DNA from: Sinorhizobium sp. RAC02
GTDB lineage: Bacteria; Pseudomonadota; Alphaproteobacteria; Rhizobiales; Rhizobiaceae
Length of the DNA stretch: 64,000 bases
NCBI RefSeq assembly: GCF_001713395.1
Contig: NZ_CP016452.1
Location: forward strand, 496,001-560,000
Direction of reading: 5' to 3'
Below are positions 45,875 to 54,393 of this stretch, one piece after another (position 1 is the stretch's first letter; every line of letters begins with the position of its first letter). The notes under the pieces were generated by a model. That model was given only the letters and a program-made list of their open reading frames with translations. It made no database searches and was not told the origin of the DNA. The translations under genes were made by a program, and so were the position numbers.

Positions 45875-46173
45875 GTGAAGTCCAGAAATATGTTTCCCTG
45901 ATGCGCCTCACGCAGAAGGGGCTCGTCGAACTGACCGATAGCGCGAAGCGCCGAAAGGTCAGCGAGGATCGTGTGGCAGCACTCGGCGGGCGGTCGATCG
46001 CCTTTTACGCCCTGCTTGGAACCTATGATTTCATGCAGGTTTTCGAGATGCCAAGCAATGAAGCGATGATGCAATACGTGCTCACGGCGCGCCGGGACGG
46101 ACATGTCGAGCCGCTCATTCTCCCCGCATTCGATACCGAGACATACGGCCAGATTCTCAATGCCGTGGGCTAG
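45871..46173 (+). CDS. GYD-domain protein
   Basis: 100 residues of the small GYD family: VSLMRLTQKGLVELTDSAKR at the start and FYALLGTYDFMQVFEMP in the middle, where the family has G-x-YD-x-V. The ferredoxin-like fold forms dimers; function is unknown, though members often lie next to catabolic genes. ATG overlaps the stop of the hydrolase (ATGA), so the two are translationally coupled. The stop is 119 bp before the binding-protein gene. Confidence 0.82.
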   Translation: MSEVQKYVSLMRLTQKGLVELTDSAKRRKVSEDRVAALGGRSIAFYALLGTYDFMQVFEMPSNEAMMQYVLTARRDGHVEPLILPAFDTETYGQILNAVG

Positions 46174-46292
46174 GTAGAAAGTTTAGTTTTTCTGCTTAAA
46201 TGCAGCGAAAACATTTAGCTTGTCTCCAATTTACCTTCGTATACGACTTCACAAAGCGTCAATGCAAGAAGCCAAAACAAGGGAACACGACT

Positions 46293-47132
46293 ATGACGAA
46301 AGCAACACTGGGAATGAAACCGTCTCTTCTGGCAGGCACCGTGCTTGCCGCAATGCTCGGCGCGGGCACGGCTCTTTCGGCCGACCAGAAGCCCGATTTC
46401 GTATCGGGCGGCGTCTTGAAGGTCTGCACCAGCGGTGAATTCCCGCCGATGGAATATTATGAAAATCCGGGCGACAAGGACCTTGTCGGCTTCGAGATCG
46501 ATGTCATGGACGCGATCGCCAAAGGATGGGGCGCAAAGGCGGAGTATGTCGTCGGCGACTTCAAGGGCCTGCTGCCGTCGCTCGATTCCAAGCGCTGCGA
46601 CCTTGTCGCGAGCGGCATCATGATCACGCCGGCTCGTCTCGAAAGATACGACGGCATCCCGTATTTCGGCTCGCATGTCGTCATGGTCACCGCGGCGAGC
46701 GACACGGAAACGAAAGTCCCGGCCGATGTCAGCGGCAAGATCATGGCGATCGAAGCCGGCACGACCTATGAAAAGACGGTTGCCGATCTGAACGCCGAAC
46801 TCGAAGCCGCCGGAAAGGCGCCGATCCAGGCGCAGACCTATCCGTCCGCATCCGGCGTCATCGAGCAGATCCTGGTCGGTCGCGCGACTGCGACGATCAC
46901 GCAGGATACGACAGCTGCCTATCGCATGCTTCAGGTGCCGGGCCGACTGGCCATTCCCTACACCTACGAGGAAAGCGAGAACTACGGCATCTATCTGCGC
47001 AAAAGCGATGGCGACCGTCAGATGCTAGAGGACGCGATCGAGACCCTGCAGGCGAGTGGCGAGATGAAGGAGTTCCTCAAGAAGTGGAACCTGCCGGAAA
47101 CCTCGACCGACGTTTCCCACGACGTAAACTGA
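46293..47132 (+). CDS. Amino-acid-type ABC substrate-binding protein
   Basis: 279 residues from ATG 46293, preferred to the upstream frame because a signal peptide begins there (SLLAGTVLAAMLGAGTALSA). Mature motifs fit the family 3 solute-binding fold: LKVCTSGEFPPMEYY, DLVGFEIDVMDAIAKGWGA and CDLVASGIMITPARLERY; the end is ETLQASGEMKEFLKKW. Members bind polar amino acids, opines or related small nitrogen compounds in the periplasm. An upstream leader of about 120 bp separates it from the GYD gene. Confidence 0.88.
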   Translation: MTKATLGMKPSLLAGTVLAAMLGAGTALSADQKPDFVSGGVLKVCTSGEFPPMEYYENPGDKDLVGFEIDVMDAIAKGWGAKAEYVVGDFKGLLPSLDSKRCDLVASGIMITPARLERYDGIPYFGSHVVMVTAASDTETKVPADVSGKIMAIEAGTTYEKTVADLNAELEAAGKAPIQAQTYPSASGVIEQILVGRATATITQDTTAAYRMLQVPGRLAIPYTYEESENYGIYLRKSDGDRQMLEDAIETLQASGEMKEFLKKWNLPETSTDVSHDVN

Positions 47133-47148
47133 CGATAGGCGGTCTCCG

Positions 47149-47826
47149 TTGTTCCAGCTCGATCTCTTCCTGCAGGCGATCTTCAGTGTCCCCCTTTTCA
47201 AGGGGGCACTCCTGACGATCGGCCTCTCGCTCTGTGTCATGGCCGTGTCTCTCGCGCTCGGCATGGGGCTTGGTTCCTTGGCCGGCTCGCCGCGTCGCTC
47301 CGTCCGGTGGCTGGTGACGCTCTATGTCTGGCTGTTCCGCGGAGCGCCTGCACTGCTCGTGCTGCTGTTCGTGTGGAACGGTTTGCCGCAGATCTCCGAA
47401 ATCTTTCGTGCCGGCTGGTTCACGCCCTTCGTCGCGGCGTTCCTGGCGCTGTCGCTAATCCAGATCGCCTATCTGGCGGAGATCCTCCGAAGCGCCTTCG
47501 CCGCAGTCGGCCGCGGGCAGCAGGAGGGTGCGGCGGCGCTCGGCATGCATCGCTGGCAGATCTTTCTGGTCATCACCATGCCGCAGGCGCTCAGGATCGC
47601 GGTTCCCGCGCTGATGAACGAGTTCATCTCGCTGTTGAAGACCACATCGCTTGCGACCGTGATCTCGCTGAAGGAGCTGATGACCGTCTCGCAGTTCGCC
47701 ATCGCAACCAGCTTCCGGTTCCTCGAATGGTATGGCGCGGCCCTTGTCTACTACCTCGTCATCGTTTCGCTGCTGACGCTCGCCCAGAACCGCATCGAAC
47801 ATGTGCTTTCGCGCGGCTATCGCTGA
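47149..47826 (+). CDS. Amino-acid-type ABC permease
   Basis: 225 residues, HisM/GlnP-like, with five or so membrane helices. The EAA-type loop reads GQQEGAAALGMHRWQIFLVITMPQ in two parts and the family start region is LLTIGLSLCVMAVSLALGMG. The start is TTG at 47149, 17 bp after the binding-protein stop. A single permease suggests a homodimeric channel, common in this importer class. Confidence 0.88.
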   Translation: MFQLDLFLQAIFSVPLFKGALLTIGLSLCVMAVSLALGMGLGSLAGSPRRSVRWLVTLYVWLFRGAPALLVLLFVWNGLPQISEIFRAGWFTPFVAAFLALSLIQIAYLAEILRSAFAAVGRGQQEGAAALGMHRWQIFLVITMPQALRIAVPALMNEFISLLKTTSLATVISLKELMTVSQFAIATSFRFLEWYGAALVYYLVIVSLLTLAQNRIEHVLSRGYR

Positions 47827-47850
47827 TCGCCGCAAACCCACGGGTTGGAT

Positions 47851-48591
47851 ATGAACACGCAAACCGCAATTCAGGCTGCCGGCGTCAACAAATGGTACGG
47901 CGCCTTCCAGGTCCTTAAGGGCATCGATCTCACGGTGAACAAGGGGGAACGCATCGTCATCTGCGGCCCGTCGGGCTCGGGAAAATCGACGCTGATCCGC
48001 TGCATGAACCGTCTGGAAGTGCATCAGGAAGGCACGATTGCCGTCAACGGCGTCGAACTCACCAACCAGCTGAAGCGCATCGATCGCGTGCGGAGCGACG
48101 TGGGCATGGTCTTCCAGCACTTCAACCTGTTCCCGCACCTGACTGTTCTGGAAAACTGCACGGTCGCCCAGCGCTGGGTGCGCAAGCTGTCGAAGAAGCA
48201 GGCGACCGAGATCGCCATGAAATACCTCGAACGTGTGCACATTCCGGAAAAGGCCGACAAGTATCCGGGCCAGCTTTCCGGCGGCCAGCAGCAGCGCGTC
48301 GCCATCGCGCGCGCGCTTTGCATGAACCCGAGCATCATGCTGTTCGACGAGCCGACCTCGGCGCTTGATCCCGAAATGGTCAAGGAGGTCCTAGACACGA
48401 TGATCTCGCTTGCCGCCGACGGCATGACGATGGTGTGCGTCACCCATGAGATGAATTTTGCGCGCGAGGTTGCCAGCGAAGTGGTCTTCATGGATGGCGG
48501 TCAGATCATCGAGCGCAACAAGCCCGACATCCTGTTTTCCGCGCCGACGCACGAACGCACGAAGCGCTTCCTCGGCAAGCTCTTGCATTGA
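47851..48591 (+). CDS. Amino-acid-type ABC ATP-binding protein
   Basis: 246 residues of the HisP/GlnQ class: Walker [11 protein letters not shown]-loop [13 protein letters not shown], signature [16 protein letters not shown], Walker [15 protein letters not shown] and switch [17 protein letters not shown] 47851 follows a weak ribosome-binding site; a TTG two codons earlier is also possible. It completes the importer with the preceding two genes and runs into the MBL-fold gene with an AAGGAGGT at its end. Confidence 0.92.
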   Translation: MNTQTAIQAAGVNKWYGAFQVLKGIDLTVNKGERIVICGPSGSGKSTLIRCMNRLEVHQEGTIAVNGVELTNQLKRIDRVRSDVGMVFQHFNLFPHLTVLENCTVAQRWVRKLSKKQATEIAMKYLERVHIPEKADKYPGQLSGGQQQRVAIARALCMNPSIMLFDEPTSALDPEMVKEVLDTMISLAADGMTMVCVTHEMNFAREVASEVVFMDGGQIIERNKPDILFSAPTHERTKRFLGKLLH

Positions 48592-48602
48592 AGGAGGTCA
48601 TC

Positions 48603-49325
48603 TTGAACAACGAGAACTGGTTTTCGAAGGAAGCGATCTCGGACCGGCTGACCCGGATTTGCGAGCCGCATGTCCATTCCTTTTTCCGTGCCAACATGTT
48701 CCACGTCGTCGGCAAGGATGCCGACCTAGTTATCGATTTCGGCATGGGTCTCGCCGATCTCGGGTGCGCATTGGATATACCCTCGGGCAAACCCGTGCTG
48801 GCGGTGGCGACCCACGTTCACGTCGATCATGTCGGCTCGTTCCACGAATTCGAGATCCGCCTGGGCCACAAAGCCGAAGCCGAGGCCTTCGCGCTCATGC
48901 CGGATGCGGATACGCTCGCCGACTATTTTCGCACCCAGCCGGACGCCCTGACCGGGGTGCCGCCCACCGGCCTGACGCCGGAAGCATACACGATTTCAAC
49001 CGCACCGCTCACCACGATCCTCGCGGAGAACGACTTCATCGATATCGGTGATGCCTGCTACACGGTCCTGCATCTGCCAGGCCACTCTCCCGGCTCCATA
49101 GGCCTGCTCGACCAGAGGACGGGAGAATTCTTCAGCGGGGACGCCATATACGAGGGTGGCCTCGTGGATGATTTGCCTGGATGCAGCATCGAAGCCTACA
49201 AAGTCACCATGACGCGCCTGTCGGAGCTTGACGTTGACATCGTCCACGGCGGTCACGGAGTGATGTTTGGTAAGGATCGGCTGCATGAGATCGCCGTGCG
49301 CTATCTGGCTTCGAAGGAAGGGTGA
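48603..49325 (+). CDS. Metallo-beta-lactamase-fold hydrolase
   Basis: 240 residues from the TTG at 48603, chosen because AAGGAGGT (48591-48598) sits just upstream; the longer frame to 48588 would start in the ATPase stop. The metal motif THVHVDHVGS (HxHxDH) is intact, followed by LHLPGHSPGSIGL and FSGDAIYEGG with the third-His and Asp ligands, and a late GGHGVMFG. It should hydrolyse an ester, lactone or thioester in the cytosol. As the last gene of the operon it probably acts on the imported compound or its product. Confidence 0.85.
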   Translation: MNNENWFSKEAISDRLTRICEPHVHSFFRANMFHVVGKDADLVIDFGMGLADLGCALDIPSGKPVLAVATHVHVDHVGSFHEFEIRLGHKAEAEAFALMPDADTLADYFRTQPDALTGVPPTGLTPEAYTISTAPLTTILAENDFIDIGDACYTVLHLPGHSPGSIGLLDQRTGEFFSGDAIYEGGLVDDLPGCSIEAYKVTMTRLSELDVDIVHGGHGVMFGKDRLHEIAVRYLASKEG

Positions 49326-49402
49326 AGACGTCTAATGGGCCAGCAATCAATCCTGAGCAATGCTCCGCTTTAGAGGCCCTCAATAATGCTCGCCGATCGT
49401 AG

Positions 49403-50063
49403 GGTATCCGAAGGGATCGCTGACCGAGCCCGTCGAGCTGACCGGCGCCAAGCAGGCCGTATGGCGGACCGATCCGTCCCGGTCGGGAGTGGGGGGCTCG
49501 GCCGACGATATCGGCTCACACGCCTATAATCTTGTCACCTTCGTTACCAGCCTGACGTTGGAAAGCATTGCAGCCGATCTCGTTTCCTTTGTCGAAGGCC
49601 GGCAATTGGATGGCAATGCCCGTGTCCTGCTGCGCTTCGAAGGCGGTGCAAAGGGGATGCTCTGGTGCAGCCAAATTCCACCGGGTCATGAAAATGGTCT
49701 TAGGATCCGTGTCTACGGCGACAAGGGGATATCGAATGGGTGCAGGCGGATCCGAACTATCTCTGGTTCATACCGTTCAACGAGCCGAAACGCCAGCTGA
49801 CCCGGGCCGGTGCGGGGAGTGGACTGGCCGCGTTCCGTGTCAACCGCATCCCCTCCGGCCATCCGGAAGGTTATCTCCAAGAATTCGTAACGATCTACGC
49901 GGAAGCGGCCCGTGCCATCAACGCGAAGAGGAAGGGCGTCACGGTCGGAGACGATGTCATCCACCCGACCTTCGACGATGGTGTGATGGGCGTCGCATTC
50001 GTCGAAGCATGCGTCGCCTCATCGAAAAAGAACGGAGCCCGGGTGAAGCTCCGTTTGGAGTAG
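49403..50063 (+). pseudogene. C-terminal part of a Gfo/Idh/MocA oxidoreductase
   Basis: Frame one reads SLTEPVELTGAKQAVWR, then ADDIGSHAYNLVTFVTS and GGAKGMLWCSQIPPGHENGL, typical of the C-terminal domain of NAD(P)-dependent sugar dehydrogenases. At about 49735 it shifts frame and continues as WVQADPNYLWFIPFNEPKRQ to a stop at 50063. The NAD-binding N-terminal half is absent. This looks like a relic of a polyol or inositol dehydrogenase. Confidence 0.8.
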
Positions 50064-50221
50064 TGGCTGTTGGTTTCGGCAGGAGGCGGCTCCCCCGCGG
50101 CATATACAGGATAATGCGGCCGGCCCGCTCCCGGTGGTTAGTTGTCTGGCGATGGGTTCGTGATTCGATTCCTATCAACATCAAGGTCGCCTATTCCGAT
50201 AAAATGCGGGTTGGTGATTCT

Positions 50222-51064
50222 TCAAACCCTGAAGCCTGGCATCAGAAAATCGGGACGCGCTCCATGCGTATCGCAGATCAAAGCGAGATCGCTTTCAGAT
50301 TTGGTGGCAAGGATACCAGTGCGAACAAGGCAGGAGGCGAGGCCCGCGCCAGCGGCGCCTGCAATATCGTGTTCGATGCTGTCGCCGATGCAGAGAATGC
50401 GATCAGCGGCAATGTTGGGGACAAAGCATTGGGCCTGTTGGTATATCGCGGGATAGGGTTTTCCGAACCACCGGACCGGACCACCGAGCTCTTCGTATAC
50501 GAGCGCGATGCTGCCAGCGCCTGGCGCCGTGCCGCCGCCCTTCACAAGTTTGTGCCGGTCGGGATTGGTGCAATAGCAGGACACCCTGCGTTCCGCAGCG
50601 TTCCTCAAATGATGCCGATAAGCTGAAAGCGGAACCCTCTCCGCTTCACTTCCCGATATGATAACGATATCGGCGCGCGTTGCATCCTCTGTGATTTCAA
50701 AGCCGAGCCGTTCGGCAAGGTTGCGATCGCCCCCGCTCGAAATCGTCAGGCATCGCGTGACACCGGCGTTCCCACCGGTCTCATGGGCGAGAATGCTATA
50801 GGCGACGTCGCCGGAGGTCAGGAAATGGTCGAAACCTGCCCGGTCAAAGCCGAGTTTGATCAAGCGCTCGGCGTTGTATTCGCCGCTGCGGCCGGAGTTT
50901 GAAAGGATGACAACGGTTTTTCCGAGTGCCTTCAGATGATGCAGTGCCGCATTGGCGCCGGGATATGCGCCTTCGTCGTCGCGCAGCACGCCGAACTGGT
51001 CAATGAAGAAGGCGTCGTAGCGCGCCGCCAAGGCGGCAAGAGTGATGTGCTGTGCAGTCCTCAA
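50222..51064 (-). CDS. HAD-IIA phosphatase-like protein
   Basis: 280 residues. The nucleophile region reads DAFFIDQFGVLRDDEGAY, with the first Asp present but the usual second Asp replaced by Phe, as in the IIA subgroup (DxFGVL). Later motifs are VVILSNSGRSGEY and a conserved PGxAxS-like block, then GKPYPAIYQQA and IGDSIEHDIAGAA. It probably dephosphorylates a small sugar or phosphoglycolate-like compound. Its start overlaps the stop of the FGGY kinase (ATGA), so it is the last gene of the leftward aldolase-kinase-phosphatase arm. Confidence 0.83.
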   Translation of the reverse strand: MRTAQHITLAALAARYDAFFIDQFGVLRDDEGAYPGANAALHHLKALGKTVVILSNSGRSGEYNAERLIKLGFDRAGFDHFLTSGDVAYSILAHETGGNAGVTRCLTISSGGDRNLAERLGFEITEDATRADIVIISGSEAERVPLSAYRHHLRNAAERRVSCYCTNPDRHKLVKGGGTAPGAGSIALVYEELGGPVRWFGKPYPAIYQQAQCFVPNIAADRILCIGDSIEHDIAGAAGAGLASCLVRTGILATKSESDLALICDTHGARPDFLMPGFRV

Positions 51065-52338
51065 GGCCAGCGATCCTTTCCGGCAAGAACAAGGGAAGCG
51101 GTACCGACGGATGCTTCGGCCGAGCGCGCCGAAAGAAAGGGAACCGCGAGCGTATTTTCCCGCATTCGCGTCCAGGCCGGATTGGCCGCGCCGCCGCCGA
51201 CCGTGCGCACAGACAACAGTTTTGGACCACCCAGTTCTGCCAGCCGGTCATAGCCCGATTTTTCGATGGTGGTTATTCCCTCGAGAATTGCCTGGAAGAA
51301 GGTGACGTCATCGGCCGGGCGCGGGCTCAGCCGGGGCGGGTAGGTGGGGTCGTTGACAGGAAAACGCTCGCCTGCTGTTGCCAGCGGGTAGTAGGTGAAG
51401 CCGGTCGAAACGTCCGGCTGCAGTTGCGGTGTCATGGATTTCAGTTGGTCATCATCGAAGAATTTCCGGATGACCGCACCGCCCGCGTTCGACGCGCCGC
51501 CGGCAAGCCAGAAATCGAGGATGCGGTGCGAGTAAATTCCAAAGTTGGCCGCATTTATCGGCCGCGCGCATGCAAGTTTTACAACCAGCGTGGAGCCGAG
51601 CGCGGTGACGCCGTCGCCGACTGTGGAAGCGCCCGTAGCCAGGAAGGAGGCGCAGCCGTCCGTCGTCCCCGCGAAATAGCGGCATTCCGGTGGCAGGCCG
51701 AGGGCGAGCCCCCCTGCTGTGATCGTCGACAAGGGTGAGCCGGCCCGTTTGACCGCAGGCAGCAGGGCAATGTCCATTCCGCACGCTTCCAGCCAGTCGG
51801 GCCAACGTTCGGCAGCAAGATCGTAGCCGGTCTTGAGTGCATTGTTCTCGTCACTCGTCGCGCTGGCGAGACCGAGATTCATCACGATCCAGTCGGCCTG
51901 GTGCACGATTGCCTGCACGCCAGGTCGGCGGGACAGGTGGATCGCGCGAGCGAGCGCGGAGGTCGCCCCTCGCGCCGGACTGTCCGGGGGCGCCTCGGTG
52001 TCGATGCGCTCGACAATGGTGCGATCGGGGCAGGGATCGTTGTACAACATTGCCTCGCCCACAGGCATTCCGCGGGCATCGATCGCGACGACCGTTCCGG
52101 ACGTGCCGTCAACGGCGACGCCTTCGAGTGACGCGAAGGCGTTGCGCGAGGCGAGTTCGGCAAGGCAAGACTTGACGCCGCTCCACCAGGTCGATGGCAA
52201 TCGTGCGGCTGCGGCGTTCGGGAATGGGCAGGCAGCGATATCGATCAGGTTGCCGTCGTCGGACAGCAAGGCGGCGCGCACGCCGGAAGTGCCAAGGTCG
52301 ATGCCAAGTGCGACGGCGGGCTTTCTGTCGGTGCTCAT
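51061..52338 (-). CDS. FGGY-family carbohydrate kinase
   Basis: 425 residues. The N-terminal phosphate-binding motif is ALGIDLGTSGVRAALLSD; the catalytic Asp lies in AGTTDGCASFLATGA, and the C-terminal block GGGAANPAWTRMRENTLAVPFL closes the ATP site. The length is shorter than typical glycerol or xylulose kinases (about 490). It is tightly coupled to the class II aldolase upstream (4-bp overlap) and to the HAD gene downstream, suggesting that it phosphorylates a ketose before aldol cleavage. The exact sugar is not clear. Confidence 0.85.
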   Translation of the reverse strand: MSTDRKPAVALGIDLGTSGVRAALLSDDGNLIDIAACPFPNAAAARLPSTWWSGVKSCLAELASRNAFASLEGVAVDGTSGTVVAIDARGMPVGEAMLYNDPCPDRTIVERIDTEAPPDSPARGATSALARAIHLSRRPGVQAIVHQADWIVMNLGLASATSDENNALKTGYDLAAERWPDWLEACGMDIALLPAVKRAGSPLSTITAGGLALGLPPECRYFAGTTDGCASFLATGASTVGDGVTALGSTLVVKLACARPINAANFGIYSHRILDFWLAGGASNAGGAVIRKFFDDDQLKSMTPQLQPDVSTGFTYYPLATAGERFPVNDPTYPPRLSPRPADDVTFFQAILEGITTIEKSGYDRLAELGGPKLLSVRTVGGGAANPAWTRMRENTLAVPFLSARSAEASVGTASLVLAGKDRWP

Positions 52339-53417
52339 GCCTGTTTGCTTGCCTTGCGGTCGAGCGCCTGACGGTATTGTTCAGCCTCCCAGTGGGTCAG
52401 TTCATGCTCCTGATCGGGGCTGAGATAAGCCACCGATGCGCCATCTGGAATGCGGGAGACAACCTCTGCGAGGCAGCGCGCCATAACACGGCCGCCCGCA
52501 GTCAGTTCGTTGGCCAGCAGCACGCCGCGGCCGGGTGCAAGCAATATCTTCGGGACTGGAAGATCGCGCGAGCGGCGGGCCTCCCCATAGGCATTTGCCG
52601 TCTCTCCGTCGTCGAGCACACCGATCTCGGTGCCAAGGAAGATGACATGATCCGGATAGAGTGAACCGCGCGTCGCCACCGTCACGTTGGCCTGGCTGAG
52701 CGCCGTTTTGTGGCTGCCGGCATCCTCGGCCACGTGGAAGTCCGAACCGTCCGCCAGAGCTTGCAGCGCAACCAGATCGGCCTGCGCGGCCGCGCGCTCG
52801 TCGACGGACAGGGCGGCGGTAACGCGGGCGATGCGCTCACGCACCTCCTCCACGGTCTCGCCCGCTACGATGATGCCGTGGTTGTAGAGGATCAGCACGT
52901 CCGGTCGATTATCGGCAACGCGGTCGATCTCGTAGGCGAGTGGCGTACCCGGACGACGGTATGGGATGGTCGCCCAGGTCAGGTCGGGAAGTTTCGCCAT
53001 ATGTCCGGCAATGACGGCTTCGCGGTTTTCGAGCACCGAGAGCGCAATCGCGTTGACGCAGTGATAGTGGGCAACGACCGCCTGTGGCAGGGCGGCGTGA
53101 AAACTGGTCTCGATCGACGGACGCAGACCGGAGGCATTCAGTGCCGAAACAATGAAGTCGGTTGCCTTTTCGGCGCTTGGGTCGCCGGCCCGGAGCGCCG
53201 CCACCAATGGCGCCACGGTTACGGGCACCATGATGTCGCGCTCACCGGCATGGGCAAGCCAGGTGCCGGACGCCTTTACCCACATCATGCCATCGCGCTT
53301 GAACGAGGTGTTGCCGCCAGCACCTTGCGTCTTCAGAACGTCACTGCCGATTTCCCTCGAAAGACCGAGAAATGCGTCGAAGGCGGGAATGTCTTCCGCC
53401 CGAATGCCCGAAGCCAT
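52335..53417 (-). CDS. Class II aldolase/adducin-family protein
   Basis: 360 residues. The N-terminal half (about 20-210) is a zinc-type aldolase fold: TQGAGGNTSFKRDGMMWVKASG with the substrate-binding Gly/Asn loop, the metal His pair in AHYHCVNAIAL and the later His in ILYNHGIIVAGET. The C-terminal half (about 230-345) holds an unusual extension with no family I can name (FLGTEIGVLDDGETANAYGE). Typical fuculose/ribulose-phosphate aldolases are about 215 residues, so this belongs to the longer subgroup. It heads the leftward arm and should cleave or epimerise a phosphorylated ketose. Confidence 0.83.
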   Translation of the reverse strand: MASGIRAEDIPAFDAFLGLSREIGSDVLKTQGAGGNTSFKRDGMMWVKASGTWLAHAGERDIMVPVTVAPLVAALRAGDPSAEKATDFIVSALNASGLRPSIETSFHAALPQAVVAHYHCVNAIALSVLENREAVIAGHMAKLPDLTWATIPYRRPGTPLAYEIDRVADNRPDVLILYNHGIIVAGETVEEVRERIARVTAALSVDERAAAQADLVALQALADGSDFHVAEDAGSHKTALSQANVTVATRGSLYPDHVIFLGTEIGVLDDGETANAYGEARRSRDLPVPKILLAPGRGVLLANELTAGGRVMARCLAEVVSRIPDGASVAYLSPDQEHELTHWEAEQYRQALDRKASKQA

Positions 53418-53492
53418 GCTGGCCTCCTCCTCTAGAAAATCCTGTCAGCCATCGTCGGCAATTCGCACTATGATGAGCAAACTTTTCTGTAG

Positions 53493-53508
53493 ATCGTATT
53501 GATATGAT
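53493..53508. promoter_or_regulatory. Candidate DeoR operator, copy 1
   Basis: ATCGTATTGATATGAT. It repeats at 53555 with 13 of 16 bases the same and in the same orientation, 62 bp away, about six helical turns. Both lie in the gap between the divergent aldolase and DeoR genes. Confidence 0.5.
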
Positions 53509-53554
53509 CGAATGTCGTCAACAGTGAAGAAAATACGTCACATATCTTGATCGC

Positions 53555-53570
53555 ATCGTATTAGTGTGAT
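53555..53570. promoter_or_regulatory. Candidate DeoR operator, copy 2
   Basis: ATCGTATTAGTGTGAT, the second direct copy of the element at 53493-53508. It ends 43 bp before the DeoR start codon and would cover its promoter; copy 1 sits nearer the aldolase gene. A looped or paired binding mode is plausible for a DeoR tetramer. Confidence 0.5.
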
Positions 53571-53613
53571 TATCTTCGTTCATCGGCGAGGGAGACGCCG
53601 GAGAGGAGCACCC

Positions 53614-54393
53614 GTGAACGACACCGAGCGCCACAAGGCTATCATCGACCTTTTGCGGGAAACGCCCTTTGCTTCGGTGCGCGATCTTCAGGAGCGTCTC
53701 GGCGCATCGCCCGCCACGATCCGTCGCGACATCGACAAGCTTCATGAATTGGGCCGGGCCCGGAAGGTCTATGGCGGGATTTCCGCCAGCGAGGCGGGCG
53801 ACAGTGGTCGCCTTTCCGCAAGGCCCTACGACGAGAACCGCGACATCGCGGTCGAGGCAAAGCGGGCAATCGCCGCCGCCGCTGCGGATCTCGTGCGCGA
53901 CGGCGACTCCATCATCGTGCATGCCGGCTCGACCTGCTATCAACTGGGCACTCTCCTGGCGCGGCGCAATCTTCGTGTCTGGACCAATTCGATGCCGCTT
54001 GCCGCTCATCTTGGCGAGCATGGCACTTGCCAGCTGTCGGTCGCCGGCGGCGAGCTCTACCGTGAGCCGGGCATTATCCACGACCCTTCGGCGGGATCCC
54101 CGGGCTTCTTCGCCTCGCGGTTCTTTGTCGGCACGCAGGGCATCAGCAGCAAGGGGCTGCTCGAGTCCCATCCGTTGCTCGTCAAGGTCATCGGCGAACT
54201 TGCGGCCTGCGCGGATGAGATCGTTCTGCTGGCCGACAGCCGTAAGTTCTCGATCCAGCCGCGCAACGTTGCCCTGCCTCTGTCGCGCATCGGAACGATC
54301 ATCACGGATGACGGCCTGACCGATGCCGCCGCCAAGATGATGGAAGATGCCGGCGTCAGCATCGCGATCGCAACCACCGGGGGGGCAAATTGA
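53614..54393 (+). CDS. DeoR-family sugar-catabolism repressor
   Basis: 259 residues from the GTG at 53614, preceded by GAGAGGAG. The N-terminal winged helix has VNDTERHKAIIDLLRETPF and VRDLQERLGASPATIRRDI, followed by a ligand domain of the ribose-5-phosphate-isomerase-like kind (DGDSIIVHAGSTCYQLGTLL, VIGELAACADEIVLLADSRKF). It usually senses a phosphorylated sugar. It sits between the two arms of the sugar cluster and overlaps the kinase gene on its right (TTGA), so it controls both arms and is part of the rightward operon. Confidence 0.92.
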   Translation: MNDTERHKAIIDLLRETPFASVRDLQERLGASPATIRRDIDKLHELGRARKVYGGISASEAGDSGRLSARPYDENRDIAVEAKRAIAAAAADLVRDGDSIIVHAGSTCYQLGTLLARRNLRVWTNSMPLAAHLGEHGTCQLSVAGGELYREPGIIHDPSAGSPGFFASRFFVGTQGISSKGLLESHPLLVKVIGELAACADEIVLLADSRKFSIQPRNVALPLSRIGTIITDDGLTDAAAKMMEDAGVSIAIATTGGAN

